Below, piece after piece: positions 6,665-9,681 of a stretch of DNA of 9,681 nucleotides. Origin of the DNA: Candidatus Magasanikiibacteriota bacterium (lineage in GTDB: Bacteria > Patescibacteriota > Patescibacteriia > Magasanikbacterales > UBA10003); contig DOQH01000038.1 in the NCBI GenBank assembly GCA_003514455.1, forward strand, positions 21,432 to 31,112. Direction: 5' to 3'. Every line of letters starts with the position of its first letter. The stretch's first letter is position 1. The notes beneath the pieces were generated by a model. That model was not told where the DNA came from, searched no databases, and was given only the letters and a program-made list of their open reading frames with translations. A program made the translations under genes and the position numbers.

Positions 6665-6696
6665 TCAATTCTAACTTAAAAAATGCTTTTATGCAA
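6660..6696 (-). promoter_or_regulatory. Promoter of the map unit, leaderless geometry
   Basis: On the minus strand a -35 box TTGCAT (6696-6691) is followed by a 17-bp spacer and a -10 box TAGAAT (6673-6668, 5/6 to consensus). The map ATG begins 8 nt after the -10 box, the same distance as at aspS, so the transcript should have almost no leader. The -35 box covers the start codon of the divergent membrane-protein gene. It is needed because the upstream adk unit ends at a strong terminator. Confidence 0.6.
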
Positions 6697-7164
6697 GCGC
6701 TTGAACCCCTTATTCACCAATCGCCAACTACTAAAAAATTGATCGCCGTTATTATCTCGGCTTTTCTTTCAATTTTTTTCTTATCCCGACTTTATGTCTA
6801 TTTGGTACTTGGCCATCTGGCGCCTAATTTGTTTGTCACTATCAGAGGCGTGCATATCCACCATTTTGCTTATGGCTTTTTTATTCTCGCTGGCGTAGGC
6901 CTTTATTTGCTTATAAAACATCCTGCACCGGATTCCAAAACTTTTTATTGGGTCGCGTGGTTTTACGGCCTTGGCCTAGGGCTGGCGACCGATGAATTTG
7001 CAATGTGGTTTCGGCTGGAAGATAATTATTGGGTGCGTCAAAGTTATGATGCTGTGATTATTGTTACACTGGGCCTTCTCAACATCGCCTACTTTAAACA
7101 ATTACTGAATTGGTTAAAAGAAATACTTTTAACTTTTAAAAATTGGACTAAAAAAGGCCTCTAA
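6691..7164 (+). CDS. Small four-helix integral membrane protein of unknown function with RGxHxHH motif
   Basis: I do not recognise a named family. The 157-residue product has a short basic N terminus and four likely membrane segments (about residues 17-40, 60-76, 84-100 and 119-136), with an amphipathic basic C-terminal tail. Polar residues cluster at helix boundaries. 'TIRGVHIHHFAYG' (50-62) gives R52, H55, H57, H58 and Y61. 'TDEFAMWFRLEDNYWVRQSYD' (100-120) gives D101, E102, E110, D111, R116 and D120. Histidines facing acidic pairs in a membrane protein suggest metal binding or an intramembrane active site, but this is inference. It is the only plus-strand gene, placed between adk and map. 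It shares a terminator with adk, its stop codon lying in the terminator loop. The next in-frame upstream ATG is absent, so the start at 6691 is the natural one. Confidence 0.82.
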   Translation: MQALEPLIHQSPTTKKLIAVIISAFLSIFFLSRLYVYLVLGHLAPNLFVTIRGVHIHHFAYGFFILAGVGLYLLIKHPAPDSKTFYWVAWFYGLGLGLATDEFAMWFRLEDNYWVRQSYDAVIIVTLGLLNIAYFKQLLNWLKEILLTFKNWTKKGL

Positions 7165-7178
7165 TTGAGGCCTTTTTT
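7150..7178. terminator. Bidirectional intrinsic terminator between the membrane-protein gene and adk
   Basis: A perfect 12-bp inverted repeat, AAAAAAGGCCTC and GAGGCCTTTTTT around a 5-nt loop (7162-7166), gives a GC-rich stem ending in a U tract in both directions. The stop codon of the plus-strand gene (7162-7164) is in the loop and the adk stop (7179-7177) begins in the opposite arm's T run. It therefore ends both convergent genes and isolates the adk unit from map. Confidence 0.93.
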
Positions 7179-7839
7179 AAATCACTTGTTTAATATCTTC
7201 CAGTACCTTTTCAATCGCTGACCGACCGTCCACCTCCACTACTGGCACGCCACTGTTACGAAAAAACTCCAAAATCGGCTGTTGAGCCGCAGTGCCCTGT
7301 ATTTCCAACCGTTTTTTTAATGTAGCAACATTGTCATCCGGTCTAATAATCAGCTCGCCACCGCACTTGGGGCAAACGGACAAATCCTTTGTTTCCAAAG
7401 AATAAGCGGCAATTTCGTTGCATTTTACGCAAACTCGACGCTTGATCAATCGCTCCACGGCCTCGGCGTCTGACAAAGCGATCCACACAATCTTTACCTC
7501 TTCCAACCATTTTTTCTCTGTGAAAAATTTAAAAAATTCTTTGGCCTGTTCTAAATTCCTAATTACGCCATCTAAAATCACACCCCTCCCGGAGAGCAAT
7601 TTTTTTTCAATTTCTTTAAACACCAATTTATAAATCAGCCAATCAGCCACCAAAATTCCTTGGCGGCTTTTCTCCACTTCTTTTTTTTCTTCTGGATCAA
7701 CAGTATCGCCGGCCAAAAGTCGGCGCACTAAATCCCCACTGGAAATATGTTGAAAATTTAAAAAAGCGCCCAAACGCTTGGCTTGAGTGCCTTTGCCAGA
7801 TCCCGGCGGCCCCATAAAAACAAGTATTTTATTGGCCAT
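7177..7839 (-). CDS. adk: Adenylate kinase (zinc-type LID)
   Basis: Interconverts ATP + AMP and 2 ADP in the cytosol. The 220 residues begin with the P-loop 'GPPGSGKGT' (10-18). The AMP-binding part has 'ISSGDLVRR' (32-40) and 'LDGVIRNLEQA' (89-99), where the usual LDGfPRt reads GVIR but keeps the arginine (R94). The LID domain starts with 'RRVCVKC' and carries two CxxC pairs (C137, C140, C156, C159), so it should hold a structural zinc as in Gram-positive enzymes. 'RPDDN' (166-170) and 'LKKRLEIQ' (174-181) supply the remaining phosphate-binding arginines. It lies 8 nt after secY, the usual secY-adk order of the spc operon. Unlike many bacteria, map and infA do not follow; a terminator overlaps its last codon region. 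Confidence 0.95.
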   Translation of the reverse strand: MANKILVFMGPPGSGKGTQAKRLGAFLNFQHISSGDLVRRLLAGDTVDPEEKKEVEKSRQGILVADWLIYKLVFKEIEKKLLSGRGVILDGVIRNLEQAKEFFKFFTEKKWLEEVKIVWIALSDAEAVERLIKRRVCVKCNEIAAYSLETKDLSVCPKCGGELIIRPDDNVATLKKRLEIQGTAAQQPILEFFRNSGVPVVEVDGRSAIEKVLEDIKQVI

Positions 7840-7847
7840 AAAATGTA

Positions 7848-9122
7848 TTAAAATCCCTCGTATTCACGCATGGTCAATTGGGATTCAATTTGTCGCACTG
7901 TTTCGATAACCACGGAGACAACAATCAAAAGCGAAGTACCGCCAACAACCAAAGAACTGGTGCCGGTCACGCCACCCATAGTCAAAGGTAAAACTGCGAT
8001 CAAGCCCAAAAATATGGCACCTGCCAGAAGAATACGATTGATAGTATATTGAAGATATTCGGCAGTCAAACGACCGGGGCGAATACCGGGAATAAATCCA
8101 CCTTGCTTTTGCAAATTCTCGGCGATTTTTTGCGGATGAAAAATAACAGCTGTGTAGAAAAAAGTAAAAGCCACCACCAAAATAAAATACAAAACGCCGT
8201 AAAAAATTTGATTGTTAAATAAAGTAATGGTCCATTGCGCCGCGTCAGCCAACCACGGAGTTCTCGCGCGCATGAAAAATTGAGCAACCATTGAAGGAAA
8301 CAAAATAATGGAAATCGCGAAAATAATAGGAATCACGCCTGCCATATTCACGCGCAAAGGCAAATGAGTTGTTTGCCCGCCAAAAACACGATTACCGCGC
8401 ACTTGCCTGGCGTAAGACACCGGTATATTGCGCTGGCCTTCTGTAACAAACACCACGCCGACAATAGTTATTACAGCCACAATGATAAAAAGAATAATTT
8501 GAACCAATTGACTACTGTCAAAAGTGACTAGCATTTGCTGAACTTTTCCAGGTAAAGCTGAAACAATGCCTGCAAAAATCAAAAGAGAAATACCATTGCC
8601 AACATTTTTTTCTGAAATCAACTCTCCAATCCACATTAAAAAAATGGTTCCGGCTGTAATCGTCACCATTGTGGTGATCAAACGGAAAAAATCCATTTCT
8701 CCCACAATACCGCGGGCTGACTGTTTTAAAAGCATAATCATGCCGTAAGATTGTAAAAAGGCCAATGGCACTGCCAGCCAACGAGTATATTGATTAATGC
8801 GCCGTTGTCCTGACTCGCCTTCCTTGGACATTTCTTCCAAGCTCGGAATAATCATGGCCAAAAGCTGAAAAATAATGGAGGCGGTAATATATGGAGCGAC
8901 ACCTAACATGATGACGGAAAAATTTTCCATAGTTCCGCCGGAGAATATATTCATGAGTCCCAAAATTTGATTGGATTGAAAAAATTTGCGCAAAGCCAGC
9001 ACATCAACTCCCGGTACCGGAATATGCGCGGCTAATCTAAAAATCACGAGCATTGCCAGAACAAAAATAATGCTCTGCCGCAAATCCTTAATCTTCCAGA
9101 TTTGGCTGATTTTTTCCCACAT
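7848..9122 (-). CDS. secY: Preprotein translocase subunit SecY
   Basis: SecY forms the protein-conducting channel of the Sec translocon in the cytoplasmic membrane, with SecE and SecG, and accepts SecA or ribosomes. The 424 residues have about ten hydrophobic segments. Family marks are 'AHIPVPGVD' (32-40), the plug and helix 2 region 'GLMNIFSGGTMENFSVIMLGVAPYITASIIFQLL' (55-88), 'ISEKNVGNGISLLIF' (169-183) and 'VSYARQVRGNRVFGGQTTHLPLRVNMAGVIPIIFA' (235-269). The cytoplasmic loop 'FIPGIRPGRLTAEYL' (343-357) contains the conserved arginine R348 that contacts SecA. Length is normal. It follows rplO after 8 nt and precedes adk by 8 nt, without Shine-Dalgarno motifs. The rplO-secY-adk order is the classic end of the spc operon. 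Confidence 0.97.
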   Translation of the reverse strand: MWEKISQIWKIKDLRQSIIFVLAMLVIFRLAAHIPVPGVDVLALRKFFQSNQILGLMNIFSGGTMENFSVIMLGVAPYITASIIFQLLAMIIPSLEEMSKEGESGQRRINQYTRWLAVPLAFLQSYGMIMLLKQSARGIVGEMDFFRLITTMVTITAGTIFLMWIGELISEKNVGNGISLLIFAGIVSALPGKVQQMLVTFDSSQLVQIILFIIVAVITIVGVVFVTEGQRNIPVSYARQVRGNRVFGGQTTHLPLRVNMAGVIPIIFAISIILFPSMVAQFFMRARTPWLADAAQWTITLFNNQIFYGVLYFILVVAFTFFYTAVIFHPQKIAENLQKQGGFIPGIRPGRLTAEYLQYTINRILLAGAIFLGLIAVLPLTMGGVTGTSSLVVGGTSLLIVVSVVIETVRQIESQLTMREYEGF

Positions 9123-9130
9123 ATCTAAAA

Positions 9131-9574
9131 TTAAATTTTCACAGATCCGCCTTTGGCCTCTATTTTTGCTTTGGCTGAATTGGAAATCGCCATTCCTTCA
9201 ATTATCAGTTTTTTGGTCAATTCCCCGTCACCCAAAATTTTTATTTTATCAGCGCGAACACCAATCAAGCCCTTTTCTTTCAAAGCACCCAAGTTAACAA
9301 TATCACCATCATTAAAATGTTTTTCCAAAACTTCCAAATTAAAAATTACTGCCTTTGGATGAAAACTCTTAAAACCGCGCAACTTTGGCGCAGACATCAT
9401 TAAATTGCGCAAGGCCTTGCGCGCCAATCTATTTTTTCCACCACTTCTGGCTTTCTGGCCTTTTTGACCTTTGCCACTGTAAGAACCCTGACCTGCATTA
9501 TCACCGCGACCCAATCTTTTTGGTTTGCGTTTTGATCCGACCGATGGTTTTAAATTGTGCAGTTTCAACGACAT
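9131..9574 (-). CDS. rplO: Large-subunit ribosomal protein uL15
   Basis: uL15 is an early-assembly protein of the 50S subunit that contacts 23S rRNA through a long basic N-terminal extension. The 147-residue product has that glycine- and arginine-rich extension, 'KRLGRGDNAGQGSYSGKGQKGQKARSGG' (about 19-46), then 'KLRGFKS' (about 64-70). The C-terminal globular domain follows, with 'IVNLGALKEKGLI', 'IKILGDGELTKKLIIEGMAISNSAKAKIEAKGGSV' closing the protein as in the family. Start: the ATG at 9574 gives the canonical 'MSLKLHNLKP' opening. The frame stays open to a GTG at 9637, but the extra 21 residues would run through a perfect hairpin and match nothing in the family. secY follows after 8 nt. 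In most bacteria rpmD sits just upstream; here it is absent. Confidence 0.96.
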   Translation of the reverse strand: MSLKLHNLKPSVGSKRKPKRLGRGDNAGQGSYSGKGQKGQKARSGGKNRLARKALRNLMMSAPKLRGFKSFHPKAVIFNLEVLEKHFNDGDIVNLGALKEKGLIGVRADKIKILGDGELTKKLIIEGMAISNSAKAKIEAKGGSVKI

Positions 9575-9591
9575 AATTTCAAGAGATGAGT

Positions 9592-9646
9592 CAAGCCAAA
9601 AACTTGTTTTTGGCTTGCGAAGCTCGCCGAAATTCACAAGCTTCGC
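9592..9646 (-). repeat. Two tandem hairpins in the gap upstream of rplO
   Basis: The 77-nt gap 9575-9651 holds two inverted repeats. The one nearer rplO has perfect 12-bp arms, CAAGCCAAAAAC (9592-9603) and GTTTTTGGCTTG (9606-9617), only 2 nt apart. The second has 8-bp arms, GCGAAGCT (9617-9624) and AGCTTCGC (9639-9646), with a 14-nt loop; the two structures share base 9617. Neither is followed by a U tract on the minus strand, so this is not a standard terminator for the operon. They could be an mRNA processing site, a leader that regulates rplO-secY-adk, or a dispersed intergenic repeat. A loose promoter match (TTGAAA, 18 bp, TATAAG) lies at 9675-9646. Confidence 0.6.
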
Positions 9647-9651
9647 TTATA

Positions 9652-9681
9652 TTATCTTTTCTTTAATTTTTTCAAGGCCTC
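9652..9681 (-). CDS. rpsE: C-terminal end of an upstream gene, probably ribosomal protein uS5 (partial)
   Basis: From the window edge the minus strand reads an open frame of nine codons, EALKKLKKR, then TAA at 9654-9652. A basic, leucine-containing helix of this type is what the end of uS5 looks like, and rpsE is the gene expected upstream of rplO once rpmD is lost. With nine residues the identification rests mainly on position, and a chance frame cannot be excluded. Confidence 0.45.
   Translation of the reverse strand, partial: EALKKLKKR

Noticed and set aside
6660..6668. TTG start for map three codons upstream
   Set aside because: It overlaps the last base of the -10 box; the ATG at 6659 fits the family start and the promoter.
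9575..9637. N-terminal extension of rplO from a GTG at 9637
   Set aside because: The 21 extra residues run through the perfect hairpin, match nothing known for uL15, and the ATG at 9574 gives the canonical protein start.
1..9681. CRISPR array, tRNA, insertion sequence, toxin-antitoxin or defence genes
   Set aside because: I looked for direct repeats, tRNA-like cloverleafs, transposase motifs and small paired genes and found none; the window is almost entirely housekeeping genes.

Overview
The window looks like a piece of a compact, moderately AT-rich bacterial chromosome, most likely from the Candidate Phyla Radiation (Patescibacteria). Four things point that way: no gene fits between an apparent rpsE 3' end and rplO, where rpmD (uL30) normally lies (uL30 loss is reported across CPR); genes are packed with 1-11 nt gaps or ATGA overlaps; purine-rich Shine-Dalgarno motifs are nearly absent; and the aspartyl-tRNA synthetase is short. 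The lineage is an inference, since no rRNA is present. Nearly everything is housekeeping and on the minus strand. I see no tRNA, rRNA, CRISPR array, insertion sequence or phage gene, and no gene-free stretch over 300 bases.

Reading in the minus-strand direction (high to low coordinates): (1) 9681-7177 is the end of a ribosomal-protein operon: a 9-codon tail that is probably rpsE, a 77-nt gap with two hairpins, then rplO (uL15), secY and adk, closed by a perfect bidirectional terminator at 7150-7178. (2) 6691-7164 is the only plus-strand gene, an unrecognised four-helix membrane protein that uses the same terminator from the other side. (3) 6659-2938 is a tight unit with its own promoter: map, ruvX, recO, asnS and a hypoxanthine phosphoribosyltransferase-like gene, closed by an intrinsic terminator at 2890-2919. 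(4) 2841-1 is a new unit with its own promoter: aspS, a YbaK-type tRNA deacylase gene, scpA and the first part of scpB, which runs off the window.

Functionally the window joins translation and its quality control (uL15, AspRS, AsnRS, YbaK-type editing), protein export and N-terminal maturation (SecY, methionine aminopeptidase), nucleotide supply (adenylate kinase, purine salvage), recombination and repair (RuvX/YqgF, RecO) and chromosome condensation (ScpA, ScpB).

The most interesting signals are regulatory. The two promoters that open units 3 and 4 share exactly the same geometry (TTGC-type -35, 17-bp spacer, -10 box, 8 nt, ATG), which predicts leaderless or nearly leaderless mRNAs. The membrane protein has an RGxHxHH motif plus DE and ED acidic pairs and is the only gene without an assignable role. 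I do not see a clear new multi-gene system.
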